From the NCBI GenBank assembly GCA_017549815.1, contig JAFYNH010000066.1, forward strand, positions 1-64,000: a DNA stretch of 64,000 nucleotides, written 5' to 3'. The stretch comes from Selenomonadaceae bacterium. Lineage in GTDB: Bacteria > Bacillota > Negativicutes > Selenomonadales > Selenomonadaceae. The translations under genes were made by a program, and so were the position numbers. The notes under the pieces were generated by a model. It did not search any database. It saw only the letters and a list, made by a program, of their open reading frames with translations, and was not told the DNA's origin. Of this stretch, positions 50,704 to 60,632 are shown one piece after another. Every line of letters begins with the position of its first letter. Within the stretch, counting starts at the first letter, position 1.

Positions 50704-51786
50704 TTGGAAAAAAGGGAGAGTTTATGGGAGGCATATTTGAGACGCGGCTTGAGTCGTCGTAGCTTTTTAAAGGGTTGCGTCGCATTAACGTCGCTGATGG
50801 GATTCAGTACGGATATGTTCTCGAAAGTCGTAGAGGCGGCGGAAACTAAGCCTTTGCCAGTAGTAATTTGGATTCACGGGCACGAGTGCACGGGCTGTGA
50901 TGAATCGTTTATTCGTTCGGGTGCGCCGTTGGCGTCGGACGTTGTTTTATCGTCAATCGCGTTGGAGTACGACCATTTATTAAGCGCGGCTTGCGGAGCA
51001 CCGTTTGAAGCTCATCTTGACGAAACGATTGCCAAATATAACGGGCAATATATTTTGTGTGTTGAGGGCGCGATTGCCACTCGTGACAGCGGCGTTTATT
51101 GCATGTCGGGCGGTCATACTTTTACGCATTTGCTTGAAAAGGCGGCAAAAGGCGCGGCGGCGATTATTGCTTACGGAAGTTGCTCGGCTTACGGCGGCAT
51201 TCAAGCGGCTAAACCTAATCCGACAGGTTCGGCGGGCATTGAAAGATTTGTCGGCGGAAAACCTGTTGTCAAAGTTCCCGGCTGTCCGCCTATTCCCGAA
51301 GTTATGACGGGAGTTGTTATGCACGTCGCGTTGTTCGGTTCGTTACCTCCCGTTGACGGCGACGGGCGTCCGAAACAATTTTACGGCAATAGAATTCATG
51401 ATACTTGTTATCGCAGACCGTTCTTTGATGCGGGCATGTTCGCGGAGAATTTCGATGACGCGGGCGCAAAGGCGGGTTGGTGTCTGTACAAACTCGGTTG
51501 CAGAGGTCCGGAAACTTATAATTCTTGCGGCAATTTACGTTGGTGGCAGGGCATGAGTTATCCGATTCAATCGGGGGCGCCGTGTATCGGTTGCTCGAAT
51601 TCTAATTTCTGGGACGAAGACCCATTAACGGACAGATTGCCAAAATACGGCAAGCTCGGCGACGTTGATAAAATCGGTGCGGCACTCGGCGTATTGACTG
51701 CGGCGGGCGTTGCAGGACATGCTGTGGCGAGTATTATTCAGCGTAACAGTCGCGAAAATTTGATTGACGAAGATCATCACGAATAG
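50704..51786 (+). CDS. hyaA: NiFe uptake hydrogenase small subunit
   Basis: It carries the three iron-sulfur clusters that lead electrons from H2 to the membrane. The 360 residues open with a Tat signal (LSRRSFLKGCVALTSLMGF), so the folded dimer is exported. Cluster ligands are seen in HECTGCDES near 60, GSCSAYGG near 160, VPGCPP near 195, HDTCYRR, GWCLYKLGC and PCIGCSN. The proximal site reads ECTGC, not the ECTCC of oxygen-tolerant enzymes. A C-terminal hydrophobic helix anchors it. The start is TTG 50704 behind AAGGAGG. First gene of a three-gene operon. Confidence 0.95.
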   Translation: MEKRESLWEAYLRRGLSRRSFLKGCVALTSLMGFSTDMFSKVVEAAETKPLPVVIWIHGHECTGCDESFIRSGAPLASDVVLSSIALEYDHLLSAACGAPFEAHLDETIAKYNGQYILCVEGAIATRDSGVYCMSGGHTFTHLLEKAAKGAAAIIAYGSCSAYGGIQAAKPNPTGSAGIERFVGGKPVVKVPGCPPIPEVMTGVVMHVALFGSLPPVDGDGRPKQFYGNRIHDTCYRRPFFDAGMFAENFDDAGAKAGWCLYKLGCRGPETYNSCGNLRWWQGMSYPIQSGAPCIGCSNSNFWDEDPLTDRLPKYGKLGDVDKIGAALGVLTAAGVAGHAVASIIQRNSRENLIDEDHHE

Positions 51787-51872
51787 GGATTAGGGGCAAG
51801 GATTTAGGGATAAGATAAAACCCTTTACCACTGACCCCTGACACCTTTACACCTTAACAAGGAGGAAAACTT

Positions 51873-53771
51873 ATGCAACACGTTGTAGTCGACCCGATAA
51901 CCAGAATTGAAGGGCACTTGCGCGTTGAAGTTACTGTAGACGAAACGACAGGCACCGTTACCGACGCAATTTCAAGCGGCACGGCTTGGCGCGGTTTGGA
52001 ATTGGTTTTGAGAGACCGCGACCCTCGCGACGCTTGGGCTTATATTCAGAGAATTTGCGGCGTTTGCACGACGGCTCATGCGCTTGCGTCCGTCCGCGCA
52101 GTTGAAGACGCTCTGGGAATTTCAATTCCGCTCAATGCAAATTATATCCGAAATATTATGGCGGCAACTTTGACTGTGCAAGACCATTTGATTCATTTTT
52201 ATCATCTCCACGCGCTCGATTGGGTTAGTCCCGTTGAGGCACTCGCCGCCGACCCCGTTAAGACTGCCGAATTGCAAGTTGCGGTTTTAAATGCTTATCG
52301 CGTCGAATTGAAAGTTCCCAATGAAGTTGTGACGGAAGCTTATCCGCATGATTTCCCTGCCGCCACGCCTCAATATTTCGCGGGCATTAAGGCTAAAGTT
52401 CAATCAATCGTCGCAAGCGGACAACTCGGAATTTTCGCCGCGCAGTGGTGGGATCACCCCGATTATAAACTTTTGCCGCCCGAAGTTCATCTTATGGCGG
52501 TTGCGCATTATCTTGAAATGCTCGATAAGCAACGCGAAATAATTACGCCGCATGTTGTCTTCGGCGGTAAAAATCCTCATCCGCATTACGTCGTTGGCGG
52601 TATGCCTTGCTCCATTTCCTTAAATGACGGCAACGCGCCGATTAATACTGCGCGGCTTGCCATTGTCGACAGAGCAATCAATATGGCTCGCGACCTCGTC
52701 AATAATTATTATCTGCCTGACCTCGTAGCTATCGGCGTTATTTACGCTAAGGCGGGTAAAGTTGACGGCGGCGGCTTATCCAAAACTCGCGTCCTTGCTT
52801 TCGGCGATTATCCGTTGACAGGTTACAAAGGCACTTCGACAGGCGGTTACTTTGAAAATCTGCTTGTCCGTTCAAACGGCGTAGTTGAGAATTTCGGTAA
52901 TGGCGTAGCAAATGCAACCTTTACGCCTGTAACCGAAGAAGATTTGAAGGCTCCCGAAATTATTACCGAAGGCGTTGAACACGCTTGGTACGAATATCCC
53001 GATAATGCCGATAAAGATTTGCATCCTTGGGAAGGCGTCACTAAAGATAAATACACCGGGCCGAAGACGGGTACTCCGACAATGTGGGAAACCCTTAATG
53101 AGGCGGGCAAATATTCTTGGCTCAAAACGCCGAAATGGAAAGGTAAACTCTGCGAAGTCGGACCTCTCGCGCATTATATTGTTATTTACACCAAAGCTGC
53201 CAAAGGTTTGCTCCCCGACCCGACTTGGGCTGAACAAATCATGCTTAAGCAAATCGAAGTTGTTACGCAAGTTTTGGGTGTTCCCGCCGAAGTTTGGATG
53301 CCGACTATGCTCGGACGTACTGCTTGCCGTTGTCTTGACGCGCAACTCGCCGCCGAAGTCAATAAATTCTTCTTCGACAAGCTCATTGCCAACATTAAGA
53401 CGGGTGACACCGCCGTTATGAACAATGAAAAATGGACTCCCGACACTTGGGCACCCGAATGCAAAGGCGTCGGACTTTACGAGGCTCCTCGCGGCGGCTT
53501 AAGCCATTGGATTCATATTAAGGACGGCAAAGTTTATAACTATCAATGCATTGTCCCGACGACGTGGAATGCTTGTCCGCGTGACGACGAAGCGGGGCAC
53601 GGAGCCTATGAACAGGCGATGATGACAACTCATGTTGCAGTTCCCGATAAGCCGCTCGAAATCGCTAAAGTTATTCGTTCGTTCGATCCGTGTATGGCTT
53701 GCGCAACCCATATGTACAACGCTAAGGGGGAGAAGATTAACATTATTTCGACCGACCCCTACGGGAGGTGA
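51873..53771 (+). CDS. hyaB: NiFe uptake hydrogenase large subunit
   Basis: It binds the NiFe centre where H2 is oxidised. The 632 residues have the N-terminal RIEGHLRVEV, the first metal motif RICGVCTTAHA near 60 and the second, DPCMACATH, near the C-terminus. A maturation protease would cut after that histidine and remove the last 19 residues (MYNAKGEKINIISTDPYGR). No protease or Hyp gene is in the window. GGAGG precedes ATG 51873. Confidence 0.97.
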   Translation: MQHVVVDPITRIEGHLRVEVTVDETTGTVTDAISSGTAWRGLELVLRDRDPRDAWAYIQRICGVCTTAHALASVRAVEDALGISIPLNANYIRNIMAATLTVQDHLIHFYHLHALDWVSPVEALAADPVKTAELQVAVLNAYRVELKVPNEVVTEAYPHDFPAATPQYFAGIKAKVQSIVASGQLGIFAAQWWDHPDYKLLPPEVHLMAVAHYLEMLDKQREIITPHVVFGGKNPHPHYVVGGMPCSISLNDGNAPINTARLAIVDRAINMARDLVNNYYLPDLVAIGVIYAKAGKVDGGGLSKTRVLAFGDYPLTGYKGTSTGGYFENLLVRSNGVVENFGNGVANATFTPVTEEDLKAPEIITEGVEHAWYEYPDNADKDLHPWEGVTKDKYTGPKTGTPTMWETLNEAGKYSWLKTPKWKGKLCEVGPLAHYIVIYTKAAKGLLPDPTWAEQIMLKQIEVVTQVLGVPAEVWMPTMLGRTACRCLDAQLAAEVNKFFFDKLIANIKTGDTAVMNNEKWTPDTWAPECKGVGLYEAPRGGLSHWIHIKDGKVYNYQCIVPTTWNACPRDDEAGHGAYEQAMMTTHVAVPDKPLEIAKVIRSFDPCMACATHMYNAKGEKINIISTDPYGR

Positions 53772-53777
53772 GCGACA

Positions 53778-54476
53778 ATGGCGATTAAATCTGTCAAGGA
53801 CGTTAAGCGCAAAGAATATTATTTGTTCAGTCCGTTTCTGAGAATTTTCCATTGGCTTATGGTTGTAATGATTCTGGTACTGTTCGCGACGGGCTTGCTT
53901 ATTACAAAGCCCATGAACGTCGGCGGCATTGAACCCGCTATGACCAGCTTATCAATGGATTTGGTACGCGATATTCATTTTCTGGCGGCGTTTATACTCT
54001 GCGCGGGCTTGATTATGCGCGTCTACGGTTTCATCATCAACAAGGGCGACAGACTTTTTCCGCGTGTTTGGGAAGGGCATTTTTACAGCGAGACCGTCGA
54101 AGTTGCTCTTCACTATATGCTTGTGAAATCTCATCACGCGCCGTTTTTGAGAAATCCTCTGGCTCGCGGCTCCTATGCAATGCTTTACGTCTTACTTGCG
54201 GTTGAAATTTTCACGGGCTTTGCTATGTATCTTATGGCTAATCCGTCTTCAACGTTTGCCGGACTTTTCGGCTGGGTGAATATGCTTGTCGGCAGTGAAA
54301 TGATGTCGCATTACATTCATCATTACGTTGCTTGGTTTATAATTCTGTTTGCGATTGGGCATTTCTATATGGTTGTCCGCGCAGAATTTATGGAAGGCGA
54401 AAGCGAAGTTTCCAGCATGTTTAGCGGCAAAAAAGTTTTGGCTCACACGCCTAAAGACGCCAACGAACTCGACTAA
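53778..54476 (+). CDS. hyaC: hydrogenase b-type cytochrome subunit
   Basis: It passes electrons from the small subunit to the quinone pool. The 232 residues show four membrane helices, with candidate heme histidines in LRIFHWLMVVMILV near 25, DIHFLAAF near 72, YMLVKSHHAPF near 114 and HYIHHYVAWFIILFAIGHFY near 180. Six bases separate it from hyaB. A terminator and a multi-hairpin repeat follow. Confidence 0.94.
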   Translation: MAIKSVKDVKRKEYYLFSPFLRIFHWLMVVMILVLFATGLLITKPMNVGGIEPAMTSLSMDLVRDIHFLAAFILCAGLIMRVYGFIINKGDRLFPRVWEGHFYSETVEVALHYMLVKSHHAPFLRNPLARGSYAMLYVLLAVEIFTGFAMYLMANPSSTFAGLFGWVNMLVGSEMMSHYIHHYVAWFIILFAIGHFYMVVRAEFMEGESEVSSMFSGKKVLAHTPKDANELD

Positions 54477-54491
54477 AATATTTCTGATAAA

Positions 54492-54526
54492 AAAATTATC
54501 CCCCCCTCCAACTGGAAGGGGATTTT
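54492..54526 (+). terminator. terminator of the hydrogenase operon
   Basis: ATCCCC...TCC-AACT-GGAAGGGGAT followed by TTTTT. Confidence 0.75.
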
Positions 54527-54545
54527 TTACATAGCGGGTAGGTGA

Positions 54546-54657
54546 AACCCGGCGCACATGGATGTGCGCCGCCGGCAATAGAAACATGGATGTTTCTTTG
54601 CCGGTCGTACGCCCTTTCTTTTTGTTACTTTTTCTTTGGGCGTGGCAAAGAAAAAGT
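54546..54657. repeat. multi-hairpin repeat, copy 2
   Basis: Nearly identical to 16543-16650 across GGCGCACATGGA...GTGCGCC, the CCGGCAATAGAAACATGGAT hairpin and the CGCCCTTTCTTT...GGGCG hairpin, and in the same orientation. It lies between the convergent hydrogenase operon and msrAB. Confidence 0.85.
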
Positions 54658-54704
54658 TTTTCAAACACACAAAAGTAATTGAATGAACCAATCGAAGCGA
54701 CGTT

Positions 54705-55838
54705 TTACTTAAATAAATCCAGCCAATCGCCGTAACCTTCTTTTTGCATGTCTTCACGCGGAATAAATCGGAGCGACGCGCTGTTAATGCAATATCGAAC
54801 GCCGCCAAATTCCGCCGGAGCGTCGTCAAAAACGTGCCCTAAATGCGAGCCGCTAGCCTTAGTCTTAACTTCCGTCCGCTCTATGCCATAAGATCTGTCT
54901 GGACGCTCAATCAAATAATCCTTGTCAATCGGTTTTGAAAATGCAGGCCAGCCACAACCCGAATCAAATTTATCCGTCGACAAAAAAAGCGGTTGCCCAT
55001 TCGTCACGTCAACATAAATGCCTTCGCGAAATTCCTCGTCATACTCATTTTTAAAGGGCGGCTCGGTTGCTCCGTTTTGAGTGACGGCGCGTTGAAGTTC
55101 GCTAAGATTTTTTAAAGTCTCCTTAGACGGCTTTGAATAAACTCTGTCACGCGAGAAATTTTTATTCGGGAAGGAGTGCGCAACTTTAGCCTTAGCCTTT
55201 TCGTCAATCATCGGGCGCGTCACGTGACAATAACCATTTGGATTTTTCATAAGATATTCCTGATGTTCCTCTTCTGCGCGGTAAAAATTTTTAATCGGCT
55301 CGTTCTCAACAAAAATCTGATTGAAAAAACTCCCCTGCAAACGCTTTAACGACTCCTTAATAATAGGCTCGTCGTCGGGATCGCTGTAATAAATTCCCGA
55401 ACGATATTGCATGTCGCGTTCGTTGCCCTCCCGATTTACAAACGTCGGGTCAATCGATTGATAAAACACGTCCAAAATCTTCGACAGCGAAACCAATTTA
55501 GGATTGTAAATGACATGCGCGGATTCGGCGTGCCCAGAGCCTTTGCAAACTTCGCGATAAGTGGGATTGCGCGTCATGCCATTTGAATAGCCAACTTCGA
55601 CGCTCGTAACGCCCGGCACATTGCGCATTAAAAATTCCGTGCCCCAGAAACAACCGCCCGCCAAATAAATTTCTGCCTCGTGGTCGGCTTTCTGGTTCTG
55701 CTGAATAATTTCTTCCGGCATTGGGACGCTGAGATTTCTCGATGCGGAAATATTTTTCGGAGAAAGAGAAAAGTAGCCTCCGAACGCGATTGCCGCCACC
55801 AATGCCAAGATGCCCATGATAACTTTCCATCTCGACAT
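54705..55838 (-). CDS. msrAB: fused methionine sulfoxide reductase MsrA-MsrB, membrane anchored
   Basis: It repairs both S- and R-methionine sulfoxide. The 377 residues start with a hydrophobic segment ([18 protein letters not shown]) that anchors or exports the enzyme. MsrA follows with [11 protein letters not shown] near 62. MsrB (from ~235) has [10 protein letters not shown] near 292 and the catalytic cysteine in [11 protein letters not shown] near 348. The zinc-binding CxxC pairs of some MsrB are absent. The enzyme would act outside the cytoplasm, suited to a cell exposed to oxidants. ATG 55838 follows GAGGAG. Confidence 0.95.
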   Translation of the reverse strand: MSRWKVIMGILALVAAIAFGGYFSLSPKNISASRNLSVPMPEEIIQQNQKADHEAEIYLAGGCFWGTEFLMRNVPGVTSVEVGYSNGMTRNPTYREVCKGSGHAESAHVIYNPKLVSLSKILDVFYQSIDPTFVNREGNERDMQYRSGIYYSDPDDEPIIKESLKRLQGSFFNQIFVENEPIKNFYRAEEEHQEYLMKNPNGYCHVTRPMIDEKAKAKVAHSFPNKNFSRDRVYSKPSKETLKNLSELQRAVTQNGATEPPFKNEYDEEFREGIYVDVTNGQPLFLSTDKFDSGCGWPAFSKPIDKDYLIERPDRSYGIERTEVKTKASGSHLGHVFDDAPAEFGGVRYCINSASLRFIPREDMQKEGYGDWLDLFK

Positions 55839-55923
55839 AAAAATTTCTCCTCGCGATTTTATGATAAAAGCCCTTCAAATTCCTGAAGAGCTTAAAAATT
55901 TTCAAACTGTCAATCTGATTTAG

Positions 55924-55997
55924 TGCGATTGGGGCGATTCGAACGCCCGACCTACTGCTTAGGAGGCAGTTGCTCTATCCTGCTGAGCTACAACCGC
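55924..55997 (-). tRNA. tRNA-Arg (anticodon CCU)
   Basis: The cloverleaf reads GCGGTTG/CAATCGC acceptor, D arm with GCTCAGCAGGATAGAGC, anticodon arm ACTGC-CTCCTAA-GCAGT and T arm CGGGCGTTCGAATCGCCC. The loop CTCCTAA gives anticodon CCU, which reads AGG. CCA is not encoded. Confidence 0.97.
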
Positions 55998-56097
55998 GTT
56001 GAATGAATTCTATCACGCCAATAAATAATTTGCAAGGTTGAAAAAGTTTCTTCGAGGTGATAAAATTTCAAGCAATAATTTCAAAGGAGGAATTTTA

Positions 56098-56955
56098 ATG
56101 CGCGGTGTAGATGTTTCTATTTTTAATGAGTCGGTAGATTGGGCGGCTCTGAAAGCGGCGGGGATTGAATTCGCGATTTGTCGGACAGGCTACGGCAAGA
56201 GCGGCTTTGACGAAAATTTTCAGCGCAACGTTGACGAGGCTCACAAAGCGGGCTTGATTTGCGGAGCTTACCACTATTCCTACGCCTTGACGCCGAGCGA
56301 TGCCGCTGCTGAGGCTGCTTTCTGCAAAGGGATTATCGAACGCGCCGGAGTTATGTTGGAACTCCCCGTTTGGTTTTCGATGACGGACGCCGATGAATAT
56401 AAAGCGCGTCACGGTTTCGAGTTCACGCGCAATCACGTTACGAACATTTGCAAGGCTTTTCTTGATAATATCGCGCCGTTGAATTGCGGCATTTATTCAA
56501 ATCTCTCGTGGCTCGAAGATTATATTGATTGGCAGTCACTCGGTTGCAGAGTTTGGAGCGCACAATATAACAGCGAAGACAATTTCAAGGGCTACATGTG
56601 GCAATATACCGACGCGCTTCAGATTGGCGGACAGACTTTCGGCGGAAATATTTTATACGATAAAAATGCGCAACCGCAAGCCGTTCAAGGTGTGGCGGCT
56701 CCCGTCGAACCTACCGCGCCCGCGTCGCCTCAAAGCGTTATCCAAAATATTCTTGCCAATGCTAGAGAAAATGCTTCTTCAACTGCGACTTCAACGACTT
56801 CAACTCCTTCGACGCCCGCGAAACCGCCGACTGCGGCTCCGAGTGGCATTCAAGGCATACTCGCCAACGCAAGAGAAAATGCTAAAAAATCTGCGCCCGA
56901 ATCTACGGAAGATAAGATTAAAAATATTTTGTCGGCAGTAAGAAAGAATAAGTAG
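56098..56955 (+). CDS. GH25-fold protein with substituted catalytic acids
   Basis: A 285-residue protein with the beta/alpha barrel of GH25 muramidases: RGVDVSIFNESVDW at the N-terminus, RTGYGKSGFDENF near 30, GAYHYSYALTP near 55 and GIYSNLSWLEDY near 135. In active relatives the pair of acids sits after LPV as DxE; here it reads LPVWFSMTDAD, so they are Ser and Thr. The later Asp (VDxN) reads GGN. There is no signal peptide. The C-terminal ~85 residues are low complexity with two copies of ILANARENA and a similar ILSAVRKNK. It may bind glycan without cutting. AAAGGAGG precedes ATG 56098. Confidence 0.8.
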   Translation: MRGVDVSIFNESVDWAALKAAGIEFAICRTGYGKSGFDENFQRNVDEAHKAGLICGAYHYSYALTPSDAAAEAAFCKGIIERAGVMLELPVWFSMTDADEYKARHGFEFTRNHVTNICKAFLDNIAPLNCGIYSNLSWLEDYIDWQSLGCRVWSAQYNSEDNFKGYMWQYTDALQIGGQTFGGNILYDKNAQPQAVQGVAAPVEPTAPASPQSVIQNILANARENASSTATSTTSTPSTPAKPPTAAPSGIQGILANARENAKKSAPESTEDKIKNILSAVRKNK

Positions 56956-57063
56956 TTTATAAGGACAAGGGACTAGCTAAAAGTTTTTAACAAAAGTTAG
57001 GTAATAAAACCTCTAGTCTCTTAGGCGACAATTTATGTTGTGATAGTTCTTTTTCATTGATAA

Positions 57064-57105
57064 CAAAAAAGCCCCGCGAAAAATTTTCGTGAGGTATTTT
57101 TTTTA
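57064..57105. terminator. terminator between convergent genes
   Basis: CCCGCGAAAA (57073-57082) pairs with TTTTCGTGAGG (57084-57094), flanked by A and T runs on the two sides. It can end both the permease and the upstream gene. Confidence 0.7.
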
Positions 57106-58437
57106 TTTTTTCTTCGACCTGTAGAAAATCCAAATGAGGAGAATCCAAATCGGCATGACGATTACCGCAAGCCGCATGTCGTCCATCATCGCCATAATTA
57201 TTAATATGCCCGCCAAAAACGCTAAGCATAAATAATCGGCGAACGGATAGAACAGCGATTTAAATTTCGGAACTATGCCCGCCGCCGCGCAGTGCTGACG
57301 GAATTTTAAATGCGTCAAGACGATTAAGCCCCAACTCAAAACTATCGCGCCCGTTACGATTGACATCATGTAAATAAAAATTTGGTCGGGCAAAAAGTAA
57401 TTAAGCACGACTGCCAAAAGCGTTATTCCCGACGAAACTAAAATTCCGTTGACAGGGACGCCGCGCCTTGAAAGTTTTTCAAAAAATTTTGGAGCGTTGC
57501 CGCTTTGAGCAAGACCAAACAACATTCGCGAATTGGAGTAAATTGCGCTGTTATAAACGCTCATTGCAGCCGTCAGCACGACGAAATTTAAAATGTTCGC
57601 AGCAGCTTCAAACCCCGCATTGCTGAAAATTTGGACAAATGGACTTGCCTCTTTGCCGACTTCATTCCAGGGCCATAACGTCATTAAAACAATCATCGTT
57701 CCGACGTAGAAAATCAAAATGCGGTAGATAACTTGATTAATGGCGCGGGGAATTGTTTTGTCGGGATTTTCAGCCTCGCCCGCCGTTATGCCCAAAAGTT
57801 CAATGCCGCCGAAACTAAACAGCACGGGCGCAAGTGACATAATCATTCCGTTAATACCGTTCGGGAAAAAGCCGCCGTGATCCCACAGATAGGAAAAATT
57901 TTCGGGGAAAGGTTCGGGAGCGGTGAAGATATAATACGAGCCGAGCAAAATCATTCCGATAATCGCGGAAATTTTTATGAACGCCATCCAAAATTCAATT
58001 TCGCCGTAAGCCTTGACTGTGACGAGATTTATTGCCGTGATAATCACGAGACACACGAGCACGCCAATCCACTTGGGCAGGGCAGGAAACCAATAGGCAA
58101 GATAAATCGAGACGGCACTAAGCTCCGCCATGCTCACGAGAATATAAAGGAACCAATAATTCCAGCCCGCCAAAAAGCCCGGAAAGTCGCCCCAATATTT
58201 TGCGGCGTAGTAGCTGAAGGAACCGCTTACTGGCTCTTCAACCGACATTTCGCCGAGCATTCTGACGATAAAAAAAATAATTATCCCGCCGATTAAGTAG
58301 CTCAGCGAGACAGCGGGACCAGCTAGCGCGATTGTCGCCGTCGAGCCGTAAAATAAGCCCGTGCCGACAGCCGTACCTAGCGCAATCATTTGCAAATGAC
58401 GATTTTTCAAACCGCGTTGCATTTTATTTTCCGACAT
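57103..58437 (-). CDS. APC-family amino acid permease
   Basis: A 444-residue transporter with twelve predicted helices. The first helix region has the family motif LGTAVGTGLFYGSTATIALAGP near 20, cut here to its core GTAVGTGLFYGS. SVEEPVSGSFSYYA near 65 and FGGIELLGITAGEAENPDKT near 215 are typical of the AAT (GABA/aromatic/proline) subgroup. SRMLFGLAQSGNAPKFF near 310 is also characteristic. The substrate cannot be named from sequence. Confidence 0.88.
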   Translation of the reverse strand: MSENKMQRGLKNRHLQMIALGTAVGTGLFYGSTATIALAGPAVSLSYLIGGIIIFFIVRMLGEMSVEEPVSGSFSYYAAKYWGDFPGFLAGWNYWFLYILVSMAELSAVSIYLAYWFPALPKWIGVLVCLVIITAINLVTVKAYGEIEFWMAFIKISAIIGMILLGSYYIFTAPEPFPENFSYLWDHGGFFPNGINGMIMSLAPVLFSFGGIELLGITAGEAENPDKTIPRAINQVIYRILIFYVGTMIVLMTLWPWNEVGKEASPFVQIFSNAGFEAAANILNFVVLTAAMSVYNSAIYSNSRMLFGLAQSGNAPKFFEKLSRRGVPVNGILVSSGITLLAVVLNYFLPDQIFIYMMSIVTGAIVLSWGLIVLTHLKFRQHCAAAGIVPKFKSLFYPFADYLCLAFLAGILIIMAMMDDMRLAVIVMPIWILLIWIFYRSKKK

Positions 58438-58464
58438 AACCGACCTTCTTTGAAGTTAAAAATT

Positions 58465-59247
58465 TTATTGAATCAAAATGTCGCGGAACATTGATAAAAT
58501 TTCTTGTCCATAATATCTGCCCGGTACTGCCCAACGACCATTTAAATCTTGCCAATTTCCGAGCGTCCGCGAGCCGTAAGCTTGACGAACCAAACTATAG
58601 CGCGGGTCGACGATAGGTAAAGTAGGCTGTCGCGTCGAAGAATAGGCGAGCAAATGCTGAATATGGGCGCGAACTCCGAGCTGTGGCGTTGCGAAAAATT
58701 CACCTTTAACGCCGCCGCCCGTCGTGCCTAAGCCGCAATAATTATTTTGTTCGGGAATGACATCGCCGCCGTAGCGGAAAAAGCCCGTTTCCTTGAGAGC
58801 CTGCGCGAACGCAACGTCGGGACGAATTCCTTCGCGACTGCCTTCCTCGTAGTAGTAAGCAACAATTTCTTCCGCCGAGACGTTCAAATTCGGGTTGGGG
58901 TTATTGCGCAGGAGATATTTAACGCATTGTTGTTGAGTCGCCATCGGCGTTCCGATAATCGAAGGGTCGAAGGTCGAGACGGTCAACGGCACTGAAAAAC
59001 TTTGCGGCATAGTAAAGGGAGCAGAAACTTCTTCGTCGTCCACGTCGAAAATTTCTTCTTCGGGCAAAGTGAACTTGCTCATCGTTTCGGAGACTTTTTC
59101 GCGCAGAGTGGGAAGAGTTTTTCTTTCAACGGTTTTGGTTTCAACTTTCGGGTCGTGAATTCTGGCGTCCGCCGTCATGGGCATTGAAATTGCAAATGCG
59201 CCGAACACTGCCGCCGCTACTAATCTCCTTATCTGACAGAATTTCAA
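58465..59247 (-). CDS. secreted glucosaminidase-domain protein
   Basis: A 260-residue protein with a signal peptide (LVAAAVFGAFAISMPMTADA). A proline/acidic linker to about 110 follows, then a GH73-type endo-beta-N-acetylglucosaminidase domain. The catalytic glutamate is in FAQALKETGFF near 150, followed by NNYCGLGTTGGG and GVRAHIQHLLAYSS. It would cut peptidoglycan for remodelling. The start is TTG 59247, six bases after GAGGTG. Confidence 0.88.
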   Translation of the reverse strand: MKFCQIRRLVAAAVFGAFAISMPMTADARIHDPKVETKTVERKTLPTLREKVSETMSKFTLPEEEIFDVDDEEVSAPFTMPQSFSVPLTVSTFDPSIIGTPMATQQQCVKYLLRNNPNPNLNVSAEEIVAYYYEEGSREGIRPDVAFAQALKETGFFRYGGDVIPEQNNYCGLGTTGGGVKGEFFATPQLGVRAHIQHLLAYSSTRQPTLPIVDPRYSLVRQAYGSRTLGNWQDLNGRWAVPGRYYGQEILSMFRDILIQ

Positions 59248-59363
59248 TTAAAACACCTCACGGTACAGGATTTTTTCAGAAAAAGTTCTAACTGCCGCGA
59301 AGTATACACCATTTGATTTTTTGTTGCAAGAAATTACGCTGAAATTGGAGGCGAAAAATTTAA

Positions 59364-60566
59364 TTGGCAATCGGAATAATCGCGGAATATAATCCGTTTC
59401 ACGCGGGGCACGCCTATCAAATTTCGGAGATAAAAAAAATCTGCGCGGAAGAAATAATCGCGGTAATGAGCGGAAGTTTCACGCAGAGAGGTTCGCCGGC
59501 GATTTTGGATAAATGGACACGGGCGCGACTTGCGATTTTGGGCGGCGTCGATTTAGTCTTTGAATTGCCGTTTATATCGGCGGTAAGGAGTGCGCAAGAC
59601 TTTGCAAGGGGCGGCATAAAACTTTTGGAAAGCTTGGGCGTAGTCGATAAATTGGCGTTCGGCGCGGAGCTTGACGAATTGGAAAAATTAAAATCGGCGG
59701 CGGCGGCTTTCAATGAAAAATTCTTTACAGAAAAACTTCATAAAGACATGTCGCAGGGAATTTCATATGCGGCGGCAGTCACAAAAATTTTATCGGAAGT
59801 CGTGGGGCTTGACGAAAAATTTCTGCGTCAACCAAACACAATCCTAGCGATTGAATATCTGCGAGCGTTGCCTGAAAAAATTTCTCCATTGTTAATAAAA
59901 CGAGTCGGCGCGGCTTATGACGATTTAACTTTGCGAGAAAACTTTTCAAGCGCGTCGGCAATTCGGGCAGCTCTTTATGAAGAATCTCCTGACTGGGAAA
60001 AAATTTCCGCACAGGTCGACGATGAAACTTTAAACGCCCTCCGCGCAGAAAAAATATCGGGCTTAGTCGACGAAAACTTTTTATTCCGCCCGATACTCGC
60101 CAAACTTTTAACCGCTCGCGCAGATGATTTGAAAAAAATTTACGGCATGACAGAGGGTTTGGAATTCAGATTATTAAACGCGGCGACGGCTAAAAATTTT
60201 TCCGAGCTTGTAGGAAACTTAATCGGGCGACGATACACCGCAAGTCGAATTCGACGGTTGCTTTTACATTTTTTATTGGACGTGACGGCGGAGCAAATAT
60301 CCGAGCTTGACGCGGCAACCTGCGCGAGAGTTTTGGCATTTAACGAACGCGGGCGAGCTTTACTTAAAAAAATTTCCACACCGATAATAACAAAGGTCAC
60401 AAAACATTTGAATCGCCGCGACCTTTTCGAGCGTCGAAGAGAACTTGCGCCTTATCAGAAAATTTTATTGCTTGACGTGTTGGCAACGAATCTGCGCGGA
60501 CTGCTGTTTAATGAAAGAAAAACTCAAAGCGATTTTTCCATGTCACCAATATTTATAAAAAGCTAG
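59364..60566 (+). CDS. tmcAL: tRNA(Met) cytidine acetate ligase TmcAL
   Basis: It acetylates the wobble cytidine of elongator tRNA-Met using acetate and ATP. The 400 residues have the nucleotidyltransferase HxGH motif in IIAEYNPFHAGH near 4-15, then SGSFTQRGSPAI near 36 and the family GVDLVFELPF near 62. It is the Firmicute replacement for the acetyltransferase TmcA. The start is TTG 59364; GGAGG lies 12 bases upstream. Confidence 0.93.
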   Translation: MAIGIIAEYNPFHAGHAYQISEIKKICAEEIIAVMSGSFTQRGSPAILDKWTRARLAILGGVDLVFELPFISAVRSAQDFARGGIKLLESLGVVDKLAFGAELDELEKLKSAAAAFNEKFFTEKLHKDMSQGISYAAAVTKILSEVVGLDEKFLRQPNTILAIEYLRALPEKISPLLIKRVGAAYDDLTLRENFSSASAIRAALYEESPDWEKISAQVDDETLNALRAEKISGLVDENFLFRPILAKLLTARADDLKKIYGMTEGLEFRLLNAATAKNFSELVGNLIGRRYTASRIRRLLLHFLLDVTAEQISELDAATCARVLAFNERGRALLKKISTPIITKVTKHLNRRDLFERRRELAPYQKILLLDVLATNLRGLLFNERKTQSDFSMSPIFIKS

Positions 60567-60632
60567 CTTTAAGCTTAGAGCTTTCAGCTTTCAGTAAAAT
60601 CCTAAAAGCTAAAAGCTGACAGCTGATAGCTC
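60564..60632. repeat. AGCTTT palindromic repeat, copy 3
   Basis: Matches 29021-29090 almost base for base (one visible change, GAAAGC to GATAGC). Both arms can pair. It follows the tmcAL stop. Confidence 0.85.
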
